A stretch of 7,768 nt of DNA, taken from assembly GCA_040401595.1 (NCBI GenBank), contig JBBAOE010000058.1, positions 1 through 7,768 on the forward strand. The letters are read 5' to 3'. This stretch comes from RFPW01 sp040401595. GTDB taxonomy: Bacteria; Pseudomonadota; Gammaproteobacteria; Burkholderiales; Burkholderiaceae_E. The notes under the pieces were generated by a model. It did not search any database. It was not told the DNA's origin and saw nothing but the letters and a program-made list of their open reading frames with translations. Below, piece by piece: positions 1 through 6,535 of this stretch. A program made the position numbers and the translations under genes. The stretch's first letter is position 1. Every line of letters begins with the position of its first letter.

Positions 1-1
1 T

Positions 2-1543
2 CAAACCGTTTACTGGGATAACGATTTTCTTGCGCGCCCTGTGCGCTCTAGCGGCCCAGACCTGTCGCGAACGATCCTTGAGATTGGGGCCAGGTTCAAC
101 TTTGATCCGATCGACCCAAACAGCTGGGTGCTGGGCCGCTATCGTCCCACGCCCACCATCATTGAAGCTGCCCAGGCTCTCTATGGCGGGCACCAAGTTG
201 AGGATATTTCTCGCTCGGAATCGGGCGCGGAGAACCTGTCGCGTACCTCGGATTACGTTACAAGGGCGATCGAGACCGCCAAAAGTTCAAAGCAAAAAGT
301 TATCTGCTTTGTGACCGGGGTGCCGGGGTCGGGCAAAACGCTTGCAGGTCTGAATCTGGCCACGTCGCGCCAACGAACACATAAGGATGAACACGCCGTA
401 TTTCTATCGGGAAACGGCCCCCTGGTCGACGTTTTGCGGGAAGCACTGGCGATTGATGCGTATCTCAGAGCCGAAAGAGCTGGGCCTAACCGATCGAAAG
501 ATCAAGCGCGCAGAGAGGCGGACACCTTCATTCAAAACATTCACCATTTTCGTGACGAGGCCCTGAGATCAGACCTCGCACCAGTCGAAAAAGTTGCCAT
601 CTTTGACGAAGCGCAGCGAGCTTGGGACGTCGAACAAACTTCAAAATTCATGCGGCAAAAGAGGGGCCAGCTTGGCTTCTCGATGTCCGAGCCCGAGTTT
701 TTACTCAGCGTGATGGACCGCCATGTCGACTGGTGCGCGGTCGTCTGCCTGGTGGGCGGAGGGCAGGAAATAAATACGGGCGAAGCTGGAATCGAAGAAT
801 GGTTGCGTGCACTTGAACGATCGTTCAGTCACTGGCAAGTCCATTTACCGGTGACACTGATCCATAGCTGCAAACTGTCTGAGTTCGTGACGACCACAGA
901 CCTGCACCTCGCGACTTCCATCAGATCATTCAGAGCAGAGCGACTTTCTGAATTCGTCAAACATCTCATCGTAGGAGAGGCAGAATCTTCGCGACAGATT
1001 GCAAATGATCTCAAGGATTACCCCATTCACGTTACGCGAGATCTAGACGTTGCGAGGGACTGGCTTCGTACTCGACAGCGAGGCGATGAACGGATTGGTT
1101 TACTAGCATCCTCTAACGCAAACCGTCTCAAACCACACGGCGTTTTCGTAAAGGCCAAGATTGATCCCACCAAATGGTTTCTCGCACCGAGTGAGGACGT
1201 GCGGTCATCGAATGCACTGGAAGATGTAGCAACGGAATTCGATATTCAGGGACTTGAGCTTGACTGGGCATGCCTTTGTTGGGACGCCAACTATCGTCGG
1301 CACCAGGACCGTTGGGTCGGTCTGCAGTTCAAGGGAAGTGCATGGCAATTAGTCAACGATGACTCGCGAAAGACCTACATCGCCAATTCATACCGCGTTC
1401 TTCTGACCCGCGCGCGTCAAGGACTCATCATTTTCGTACCTGAGGGCAGCTCCCGGGATGCCACCCGCGCCCCTCGGTTCTATGATGGCATCTATCAATA
1501 CCTTCTTGATTGCGGCATCGAGCCGATAACGAGCGATCCATGA
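2..1543 (+). CDS. DUF2075 / Schlafen group 3-like DNA/RNA helicase-domain protein (5' partial)
   Basis: The frame is open from base 2, so the gene starts upstream of the window; the GTG at 41 is only the first internal start codon and has no convincing ribosome binding site. Residues are counted from base 2 (513 visible). A Walker A GVPGSGKT lies at 106-113 and a Walker B VAIFDEAQ at 198-205. GGGQEIN at 252-258 is sensor-like, SIRSFRAE at 306-313 and EFDIQGLELDW at 412-422 match SF1 motifs IV and V, and YRVLLTRA at 464-471 matches motif VI. The tail YDGIYQYLLDCGIEPI (494-509) is typical of DUF2075 proteins. These motifs indicate an ATP-driven nucleic-acid translocase or helicase. The roughly 100 residues before Walker A contain no domain I recognise, and any N-terminal nuclease would lie outside the window. 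The stop overlaps the start of the next gene by 4 bases, implying translational coupling and a shared role. Family assignment is firm; a defence role is inference. Confidence 0.88.
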   Translation, partial: QTVYWDNDFLARPVRSSGPDLSRTILEIGARFNFDPIDPNSWVLGRYRPTPTIIEAAQALYGGHQVEDISRSESGAENLSRTSDYVTRAIETAKSSKQKVICFVTGVPGSGKTLAGLNLATSRQRTHKDEHAVFLSGNGPLVDVLREALAIDAYLRAERAGPNRSKDQARREADTFIQNIHHFRDEALRSDLAPVEKVAIFDEAQRAWDVEQTSKFMRQKRGQLGFSMSEPEFLLSVMDRHVDWCAVVCLVGGGQEINTGEAGIEEWLRALERSFSHWQVHLPVTLIHSCKLSEFVTTTDLHLATSIRSFRAERLSEFVKHLIVGEAESSRQIANDLKDYPIHVTRDLDVARDWLRTRQRGDERIGLLASSNANRLKPHGVFVKAKIDPTKWFLAPSEDVRSSNALEDVATEFDIQGLELDWACLCWDANYRRHQDRWVGLQFKGSAWQLVNDDSRKTYIANSYRVLLTRARQGLIIFVPEGSSRDATRAPRFYDGIYQYLLDCGIEPITSDP

Positions 1544-4500
1544 CCGAGTTTTGCCCGTTTTGCCAGACTGACGAGACACGGGTTTTTCTGCGTTTGCCCC
1601 AGGTCCAGGCCCTCTGGGACGGATTTCCAGTCTCCGAAGGCCACGCCCTTATCGTCCCGTATCGCCACATCCCGACACTGTTCGAGGCCCGTCCAGATGA
1701 ACGCGCAGAATTATTCAATTCCATTGAATTAGTCTGCTCACATATTCGCCGGAAATTCGGAGCGGACGGGTTCAATCTTGGCGTCAACATGGGATCAGCC
1801 GCTGGTCAAACGGTCCCCCATCTTCACCTTCACGTGATCCCCCGCCGAACTGGTGATGTCGCTGACCCTCGGGGTGGCGTCCGGCATGTGATCCCTGGCA
1901 AAGGTAATTACCTGACTCGAGACAACCAAACACCACCCCAGTTGCAAATTGAGTTGGCACCGCCATCACCGCATGAATTGCCGATCCAGGCGTGGGCAAC
2001 CCATCGAGCGTTTTCGGCATTTTCTAACGTCGGCTCGTCCGCGGTACTGGAACCACGGCTTGAGGATGTGTTGCTCACGACCGGCGAACAAAATCCACTT
2101 TTACCCAATTTGGAGAATGACCTTGCTTCCGCAACTCAGGTCGATATCGCAGTTGCCTTCGTAATGAAAAGCGGAATAGAACGGCTCTATCCCCACTTCG
2201 AAGATCTTCTGGAACGAGGAGGTTCGCTGCGCCTCATCACCGGCGATTACCTCGGAATCACGGACCCCGACGGATTAGAGCGGTTACTCGACTTGCAGAC
2301 GTTCCATGGCGAAGCCCGCTGCGAGCTCCGAATCTACGTCAGCGGCGGACAGAGTTTTCATCCAAAGGCTTACCTCACCTCGCGCATGGGCGGAGGCGGC
2401 GTCGCCTATGTGGGTAGCTCCAACCTATCTGGCTCGGCGCTACTAGATGGGGTCGAGTGGAACTACCGCGTCTCGTCATCCCGTGATTTCAGCGGCTGGC
2501 AACAAGTAAAGGACACATTCGAAGCGCTTTTCTTGCACCCGAACGCTCAGGCTTTGGCGCACAAATGGTTGAGCGAATACCGAGTACGGCGTGTGCAGCT
2601 TCAGCGGATCACTGAGCAGATCCCAACCGACCACCCGATAGACCCCCCAGCCATCAGCCCCGCTGCAAACCAGGTTCAAGCAGAAGCATTACACGCGCTC
2701 GAGGCGACTCGGGCAATGGGCAATCGAGCAGGGCTCGTGGTGATGGCAACCGGGTTGGGCAAGACATGGCTCGCAGCCTTTGACACCGACCGTCCTTTGT
2801 TCCGGACGATCCTATTTGTAGCCCATCGAGAGGAGATTCTTAACCAGGCGCTAGCCACCTTCAGGCGCATCCGCCCGACTGCTTCAATAGGGCTCTTCAA
2901 CGGAACACTCAAAGCCCAGGGCGCCGACATCTTGTTCGCCTCGATTCAGTCCTTGAGTCGTCGCCAGCACCTCGAGCGCTTCGCGCGTGACGCGTTTGAT
3001 TACATCGTTATCGATGAGTTCCATCACGCCGACGCTGCCACGTACCGGCGCCTGATCAATTACTTCGAGCCAAAGTTCCTTTTGGGACTGACGGCCACCC
3101 CCGAGCGAACGGATGGCGGCAATCTCCTCGGCCTGTGTGGCGAGAATCTTGTTTTTCGGTGTGGGGTGCCGCGCGGAATCGAACTCGAGCTGCTTTGTCC
3201 TTATGACTATTTCGGCGTTCCAGACGACGTTGACTATCGCAACCTACCCTGGCGGAACAACCGGTTCTCGGAGGAGGAGCTCACCACAGCGGTCGCCACC
3301 GAGACGCGTGCCAATAACGTTATTGAGCAATGGAAGAAACGAGGTGGGGAGCGGACGATCGGATTTTGCGTCTCGCGTCGCCATGCCGATTACATGCGGG
3401 CCTGGTTTACTCGCCACGGTGTTGCCTGTGCTTCGGTCCACTCAGGCCCATCTTCCGATCACCGCGCCCTCTCACTCGAGCGCCTCAACCGCGGCGAGCT
3501 GTGTGTTGTTTTCGCAGTTGACATGTTCAACGAGGGTGTCGACGTTCCGGCGATCGACACGGTCATGATGCTCCGCCCAACGGAATCAGCGATCGTCTGG
3601 CTTCAGCAGTTCGGCCGAGGTCTGCGTAGGCACGGCACCAAACGACTTCGTGTCATCGACTACATCGGCAATCACCGAAGCTTTCTTCTGAAAGTGAGAA
3701 CGCTTTTCGAACTCGATCGCTCGAGCGATTCAGCCATTCGAACAGCACTCGAGCTCGTACAACGCGACAACATGGTTCTACCGGCTGGCTGTAGCGTGAC
3801 TTACGAACTCGAGGCAGTGAATATTCTGCGCGCACTTCTGCGCGACGGAACCAGCGACTCAAATGCGCTGATTGAGTATTACCAAGATTTCCGCGGACGA
3901 AATGGGCAACGCCCAACCGCGAGCGAGACGTTTCATGATGGCTATTTGCCCCGCACTGCCCGCGCGAGCCACGGATCGTGGTTCGGTCTCGTGCGCTCCA
4001 TGGGCGATCTTGATGACCTACATATCCAAGCTCTTGAAGCCTCGATCGCCCTGCTCAGTAGCCTCGAATCTACCCCGATGAGCAAGAGCTACAAAATGCT
4101 CTTACTGCAGGCAATGCTAAACACAGACACGCTTCCAGGACATGAAGGGATTGAGATCGAAAAATTGACAACCGAGTTTGCGCGCGTTGCATCTCGATCC
4201 GCGAGACTTCGAGGTGATGTTGGCATCTCACTTGATGATGCGGTAGCGCTTCGCCAAGTCATTCGAAACCCTATCAAAGCCTGGACTGGCCCGGGCGCCG
4301 TAAAGGACGGTATCGTCTTCGCGCTGGAGGGTAGTAGGCTCCGCTTTATTCCAAAGATCCAGGATTCCCTGAGAGAGGCTTTTCAGAGTCTGGTGCGCGA
4401 GCTTGTTGATTGGCGACTCGCCGAGTATTTGGCCCGGGCTGAAAGCAGCGCATCAGAGAGCGACCAAGGCGTCGAGGCCTTTGCGATGAAAGTCAGCCAC

Positions 4501-4782
4501 GTAGGCAAGAAGCCAATGCTGTTTCTACCAGACAGGGCAAAAACAAAGGGCGTCCCGACAGGGTGGACCCCAGTCCTCATCAATGGCGAAGATGGTCAAG
4601 CCAATTTCGTAAAAGTCGCCATTAACGTATTGAGGATTGGCACGAGCAGTTCGAATCAGCTCCAGACCGTACTTCGAGAATGGTTCGGCGAGAACGCTGG
4701 GCACCCCGGAACTGATCACCGTGTTCGATGTAAGCTCAGTGAGGTCGGTTGGATTTTGGAGCCATTTGATCGCCATGTCTGA
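1540..4782 (+). CDS. HIT domain - PLD-like nuclease - DEAD/DEAH SF2 helicase fusion protein
   Basis: The ATG at 1540 overlaps the previous stop (ATGA, 1540-1543); an in-frame TTG at 1510 is less likely because coupling and the start of the HIT domain fit 1540. The protein has 1080 residues. Residues 1-125 are a HIT domain with CPFC at 5-8 and the histidine triad HLHLHVI at 94-100, preceded by G89-Q90; this family hydrolyses nucleotidyl bonds. Residues 200-345 are a phospholipase-D-type nuclease fold with one HxK motif (H274, K276) and GSSN at 292-295. Residues 375-720 are an SF2 helicase: Q380, ATGLGKT 403-409, VAHREEIL 427-434, DEFH 492-495, TAT 518-520, EGVDVP 665-670 and QQFGRGLRR 689-697. 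Residues 720-1080 are unassigned, with a conserved-looking RPTASETF..GSWFGLV block (791-818) and a WFGENAGHPGT block (1048-1058). The architecture resembles DUF3427-type PLD helicases with an added HIT domain. It probably cleaves or remodels nucleic acid using ATP; the substrate is unknown. Confidence 0.92.
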   Translation: MTEFCPFCQTDETRVFLRLPQVQALWDGFPVSEGHALIVPYRHIPTLFEARPDERAELFNSIELVCSHIRRKFGADGFNLGVNMGSAAGQTVPHLHLHVIPRRTGDVADPRGGVRHVIPGKGNYLTRDNQTPPQLQIELAPPSPHELPIQAWATHRAFSAFSNVGSSAVLEPRLEDVLLTTGEQNPLLPNLENDLASATQVDIAVAFVMKSGIERLYPHFEDLLERGGSLRLITGDYLGITDPDGLERLLDLQTFHGEARCELRIYVSGGQSFHPKAYLTSRMGGGGVAYVGSSNLSGSALLDGVEWNYRVSSSRDFSGWQQVKDTFEALFLHPNAQALAHKWLSEYRVRRVQLQRITEQIPTDHPIDPPAISPAANQVQAEALHALEATRAMGNRAGLVVMATGLGKTWLAAFDTDRPLFRTILFVAHREEILNQALATFRRIRPTASIGLFNGTLKAQGADILFASIQSLSRRQHLERFARDAFDYIVIDEFHHADAATYRRLINYFEPKFLLGLTATPERTDGGNLLGLCGENLVFRCGVPRGIELELLCPYDYFGVPDDVDYRNLPWRNNRFSEEELTTAVATETRANNVIEQWKKRGGERTIGFCVSRRHADYMRAWFTRHGVACASVHSGPSSDHRALSLERLNRGELCVVFAVDMFNEGVDVPAIDTVMMLRPTESAIVWLQQFGRGLRRHGTKRLRVIDYIGNHRSFLLKVRTLFELDRSSDSAIRTALELVQRDNMVLPAGCSVTYELEAVNILRALLRDGTSDSNALIEYYQDFRGRNGQRPTASETFHDGYLPRTARASHGSWFGLVRSMGDLDDLHIQALEASIALLSSLESTPMSKSYKMLLLQAMLNTDTLPGHEGIEIEKLTTEFARVASRSARLRGDVGISLDDAVALRQVIRNPIKAWTGPGAVKDGIVFALEGSRLRFIPKIQDSLREAFQSLVRELVDWRLAEYLARAESSASESDQGVEAFAMKVSHVGKKPMLFLPDRAKTKGVPTGWTPVLINGEDGQANFVKVAINVLRIGTSSSNQLQTVLREWFGENAGHPGTDHRVRCKLSEVGWILEPFDRHV

Positions 4783-4883
4783 CGTTCTCACCGTACTGCC
4801 AAATTTCAGATGGCGCAGCTCGAGTGATCGCCTGCTTCGGCTGCATCCAACGTACCGTCCATTAATCAGGGCGTTTTTTTCGA

Positions 4884-5138
4884 ATGACCCGAGAGATCAA
4901 TCGAATGCGCGCAGTCCATCCTGGTGAAGTTTTGCGCGAAGAATACCTGGTACCGCTAGGCGTCAGCGCGAGGGCGCTCGCCACTGCGCTGGGTGTCCCA
5001 GCCACGCGGATTCACGAGATCGTCAAGGAACGTCGCAGCGTCACGGCTGACACGGCAGAGCCGTTAGCGCGGCACTTTGGGGGTGACGCCGCCTCCTGGC
5101 TGGCCATGCAGGCCGATTACGACCTCAAAACCCTCTAA
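4884..5138 (+). CDS. higA: HigA-family addiction module antitoxin, orphan
   Basis: An 84-residue XRE-type DNA-binding protein. The HPGEVLREEYLVPLGVS signature (12-28), the helix-turn-helix ALATALGVPATRIHEIVKER (31-50) and the tail HFGGDAASWLAMQADYDLKTL are classic HigA. HigA normally neutralises the RelE-like mRNase HigB and represses the operon, with higB directly upstream. Here all three forward frames of the preceding 101 bases (4783-4883) lack HigB sequence, so no partner is visible. The ATG at 4884 keeps an INRMR-HPGE lead-in common in this family; an ATG at 4905 with GAGAG nine bases upstream (4891-4895) is a real alternative giving 77 residues. The protein ends just after YDLKTL, shorter than many relatives, and directly abuts the broken AbiEii gene, so its C-terminus may be trimmed. 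It could act as a stand-alone repressor of its own or the upstream operon. Confidence 0.85.
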   Translation: MTREINRMRAVHPGEVLREEYLVPLGVSARALATALGVPATRIHEIVKERRSVTADTAEPLARHFGGDAASWLAMQADYDLKTL

Positions 5139-5343
5139 GCCCCCGACTGTAGACCTTGGATAGCGATGTACCGCCTTTGAAGGTCAGCTTGCTCGCGAGG
5201 TCAGACCCGTAAATCGCCCCGAGAGTCCAGACGACCCAGATGTCCTTTTCCAGAAGGTGAGCCGGCCGTCCGGTTGAGGCGGCGGCCACTTCGAGTGCTT
5301 CTTGCTGGTCGGCCGTGCTGAGCGAGAACCAGGAATCAGCCAC
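5125..5343 (-). pseudogene. AbiEii/AbiGii-type nucleotidyltransferase toxin, 3'-truncated remnant
   Basis: Reads from a GTG (5343-5341) that overlaps the AbiEi stop by 8 bases, the usual AbiE operon layout. The 72-residue product carries the family's N-terminal hallmark EKDIWVVWTLGAIYGSDL (33-50) followed by LTFKGGTSLSKVY (53-65), the first nucleotidyltransferase motif. Intact relatives are roughly 250-350 residues and continue straight into an R-F-S-E-D-I-D catalytic segment. Here homology stops after SKVY (near base 5149), and the frame runs seven unrelated residues into the antisense of the higA 3' end before a chance TGA. The metal-binding aspartates and the rest of the fold are absent, so the toxin must be inactive. 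The break is most simply a deletion or recombination junction with the HigA locus. Confidence 0.85.
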
Positions 5344-5929
5344 TCGTCACCTCGCTCACCGCTCGCGCCATCCAACTGGGGAGCGACGCTCGTGCTGAGC
5401 GCATGGCATCCCATTCTTTTTGAGCCAGCTTCCCGCGAAGCTGCTGCAGGGCCTCCGGCGCCCGTTCAGGGCCCAGCCAGGTGAGGGCTCGCAGTACCTT
5501 GCCGGCTGGGCGCTTGCCCAGCACTAACTGCCAACGCGCCCCGTGCTTGAACTCGATCTCTCGATTGCCAAGCTTGAGCCATCGAGACGGGCCAGAGGTC
5601 AGATAGACCTCTCGCGTCGGAACCTGCGTTGTGAGCCCTAGTGCGTTGGCCTCGGAGGCGCCGCTCGCGACGATCGTCTCGCCGCTGCTGGCCTCTATCG
5701 CTTCGACCACCGATTCGGTCGATGGAGGCCGGGGGCCGAACCGCCCGCTGATAGGCAGGGAATAGACACCGCGTCCGACCCTCAGCAGCGTGCCCTCTCG
5801 GGCCAGGCGGGACAGGGTCTGATCAATGGCAGCGCGCGAACCCAGGTGCAGGAACTCTTTGGGCGACAGCAGGCCTCCCTCTGGCAGGGATTGAGCGAAG
5901 GACAGGATGGACTGGGCAAGCTGGCTCAT
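5336..5929 (-). CDS. abiEi: AbiEi-type (DUF6088-like) antitoxin / transcriptional repressor
   Basis: A 197-residue protein with an N-terminal winged helix (about 18-60: LLSPKEFLHLGSRAAIDQTLSRL followed by the wing REGTLLRVGRGVYSLP) and an AbiEi-like C-terminal domain containing ASEANALGLTTQVPTREVYLTSG (91-113). In AbiE systems AbiEi represses the operon and counteracts the nucleotidyltransferase AbiEii without forming a stable complex. The ATG (5929-5927) has an excellent ribosome binding site AAGGA six bases upstream (bases 5940-5936). A perfect inverted repeat lies 16 bases upstream of the start codon and is the obvious operator. The downstream toxin is truncated, so this is an antitoxin without a functional partner. 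It could still self-regulate, or protect against an AbiEii elsewhere or arriving on a mobile element. The C-terminus looks complete. Confidence 0.85.
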   Translation of the reverse strand: MSQLAQSILSFAQSLPEGGLLSPKEFLHLGSRAAIDQTLSRLAREGTLLRVGRGVYSLPISGRFGPRPPSTESVVEAIEASSGETIVASGASEANALGLTTQVPTREVYLTSGPSRWLKLGNREIEFKHGARWQLVLGKRPAGKVLRALTWLGPERAPEALQQLRGKLAQKEWDAMRSARASLPSWMARAVSEVTSG

Positions 5930-5944
5930 GAGGAATCCTTAACA

Positions 5945-5974
5945 TTGTCAGAAGTTTACTCTTATTTCTGACAA
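5945..5974 (-). promoter_or_regulatory. Inverted-repeat operator upstream of abiEi
   Basis: TTGTCAGAA (5945-5953) and TTCTGACAA (5966-5974) form a perfect 9-bp inverted repeat separated by 12 bases, 16 bases upstream of the AbiEi start. AbiEi proteins are known to bind inverted repeats in their own promoter, so negative autoregulation is the natural reading. Minus-strand promoter-like hexamers overlap the arms (TTGTCA and GACAAT, 19 bases apart), but the resulting leader would be very short, so I do not fix the transcription start here. Confidence 0.65.
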
Positions 5975-6020
5975 AGCAACACGGGGAAAAGGCACCAGCA
6001 CGTGACGGGCTGTGTCTGCC

Positions 6021-6048
6021 GTAATATGAAATTTAATAAGAAAATCAA
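6021..6048 (-). promoter_or_regulatory. Candidate abiEi promoter
   Basis: On the minus strand TTGATT (6048-6043) and TATTAC (6026-6021) are 16 bases apart in the most AT-rich stretch of the intergenic region. This would give a leader of about 80 bases that includes the inverted-repeat operator. The hexamers match consensus only partly, so this is a weak prediction. Confidence 0.28.
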
Positions 6049-6102
6049 CATATTGGGGTAGTTCTTTATCTAGTGCCTTATCAGTTTCGAGGTATGCGTC
6101 CG

Positions 6103-6206
6103 GTCAACACACCCCTGATTGAGTCGGTCGGACAGTGGACACGTGTCCACTTCGAGTAGGCCGCTCAAGATATTTGTCGTCCGCCACATTTTGACCGTGT
6201 GTTGAC
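6103..6206. repeat. 10-bp inverted repeat, arms 84 bases apart
   Basis: GTCAACACAC (6103-6112) is exactly reverse-complementary to GTGTGTTGAC (6197-6206). The right arm overlaps the TTGACA hexamer at 6202-6207, the best -35 candidate for tacAT. Two repressor sites bridged by DNA looping would explain the layout, but the arms could equally be remnant ends of an insertion. Role unproven. Confidence 0.5.
6134..6151. repeat. 18-bp perfect palindrome
   Basis: AGTGGACACGTGTCCACT reads identically on both strands with no spacer. Length and perfection suggest a site for a dimeric DNA-binding protein, or fused mirror-image ends of a mobile element. There is no T-tract after it, so it is not a standard terminator. 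It lies 132 bases upstream of the tacA start. Confidence 0.7.
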
Positions 6207-6254
6207 ATCAGCTACACAAATGGCCAAGATTCGTGTATCTGTTGTGTATTTGTT
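6191..6254 (+). promoter_or_regulatory. tacAT promoter/operator region with tandem 11-bp repeat
   Basis: TTGACA at 6202-6207 is a consensus -35 hexamer, though the best -10 at 17-base spacing (CAAGAT, 6225-6230) is poor. Immediately after it, GTGTATCTGTT (6233-6243) and GTGTATTTGTT (6244-6254) are tandem copies with one mismatch. TACACA at 6213-6218 is the inverted form of the repeat core TGTGTA (6243-6248). Ribbon-helix-helix TacA antitoxins bind repeated sites in their own promoter, so these are the likely operator half-sites. Confidence 0.5.
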
Positions 6255-6265
6255 TGGAGATTGCC

Positions 6266-6535
6266 ATGCGTGACGCCGCCATCAATTTGCGAGCCCTACC
6301 TCAGCAGCGAGACCTGATCGACCAGGCCGCACAGCTGCTGGGCAAAAAGCGGTCTGACTTCATGCTGGAAGCCGCCTGCGACAAGGCTCAGTCGGTGCTA
6401 CTTGATCAGGTGTTTTTCAGCCTGGATGACGCTAAGTTCCGGGAGTTCAACGCCATGATTGATGCACCCGTGCAACCCAACCCAGGACTTGAGCGCTTGC
6501 TGGCGGTCAAGGCTCCCTGGAAAGCTGTGGCGTGA
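6266..6535 (+). CDS. tacA: TacA-type DUF1778 ribbon-helix-helix antitoxin
   Basis: An 89-residue protein. Residues 4-40 (AAINLRALPQQRDLIDQAAQLLGKKRSDFMLEAACD) match the DUF1778 N-terminal ribbon-helix-helix, which binds operator DNA. The C-terminal part (FFSLDDAKFREFNAMIDAPVQPNPGLERLLAVKAPW) is the extended segment that wraps around and inhibits the partner acetyltransferase. The ATG at 6266 has GGAG (6256-6259) six bases upstream; an in-frame GTG at 6233 lacks such a site, and the 11 residues it would add fall on the repeat region, so it was rejected. The stop overlaps the toxin start by 4 bases (GTGA, 6532-6535), giving antitoxin-first coupled translation. The protein presumably represses the operon together with TacT, with repression depending on the toxin:antitoxin ratio. 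Confidence 0.9.
   Translation: MRDAAINLRALPQQRDLIDQAAQLLGKKRSDFMLEAACDKAQSVLLDQVFFSLDDAKFREFNAMIDAPVQPNPGLERLLAVKAPWKAVA

Larger units (their letters stand above)
5975..6265. other. Divergent intergenic region between abiEi and tacA
   Basis: No coding frame with recognisable similarity is visible across these 291 bases. The left third is AT-rich (about 6022-6050) and may hold the abiEi promoter. The centre carries an 18-bp palindrome and the arms of a wider 10-bp inverted repeat. The right end carries TTGACA (6202-6207) and a tandem 11-bp repeat before tacA. Transcription therefore likely diverges from here in both directions. Confidence 0.6.

Noticed and set aside
1510..1540. Upstream TTG start for the HIT-PLD-helicase protein
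   Set aside because: It would add ten residues ahead of the natural HIT start. The ATG at 1540 overlaps the preceding stop in the classic ATGA arrangement.
4800..4880. Intrinsic terminator before higA, suggested by the T-run at 4874-4880
   Set aside because: No stable stem lies directly in front of the T-run; the nearest GCAGC/GCTGC pairing is short and too far away.
4783..4883. Possible HigB toxin remnant upstream of HigA
   Set aside because: All three + frames were read and none shows the RelE-like W-R-I-C-F...V-E-I-x-D-Y-H ending expected of HigB.
4637..4927. 96-residue + frame across the end of the helicase gene and the start of higA
   Set aside because: It overlaps two well-supported genes in another frame, shows no family similarity, and even its 4775-4927 tail has no convincing start context.
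5184..5414. 76-residue minus frame across the AbiEi/AbiEii boundary
   Set aside because: It is an alternative frame of two genes whose correct frames have clear family signatures.
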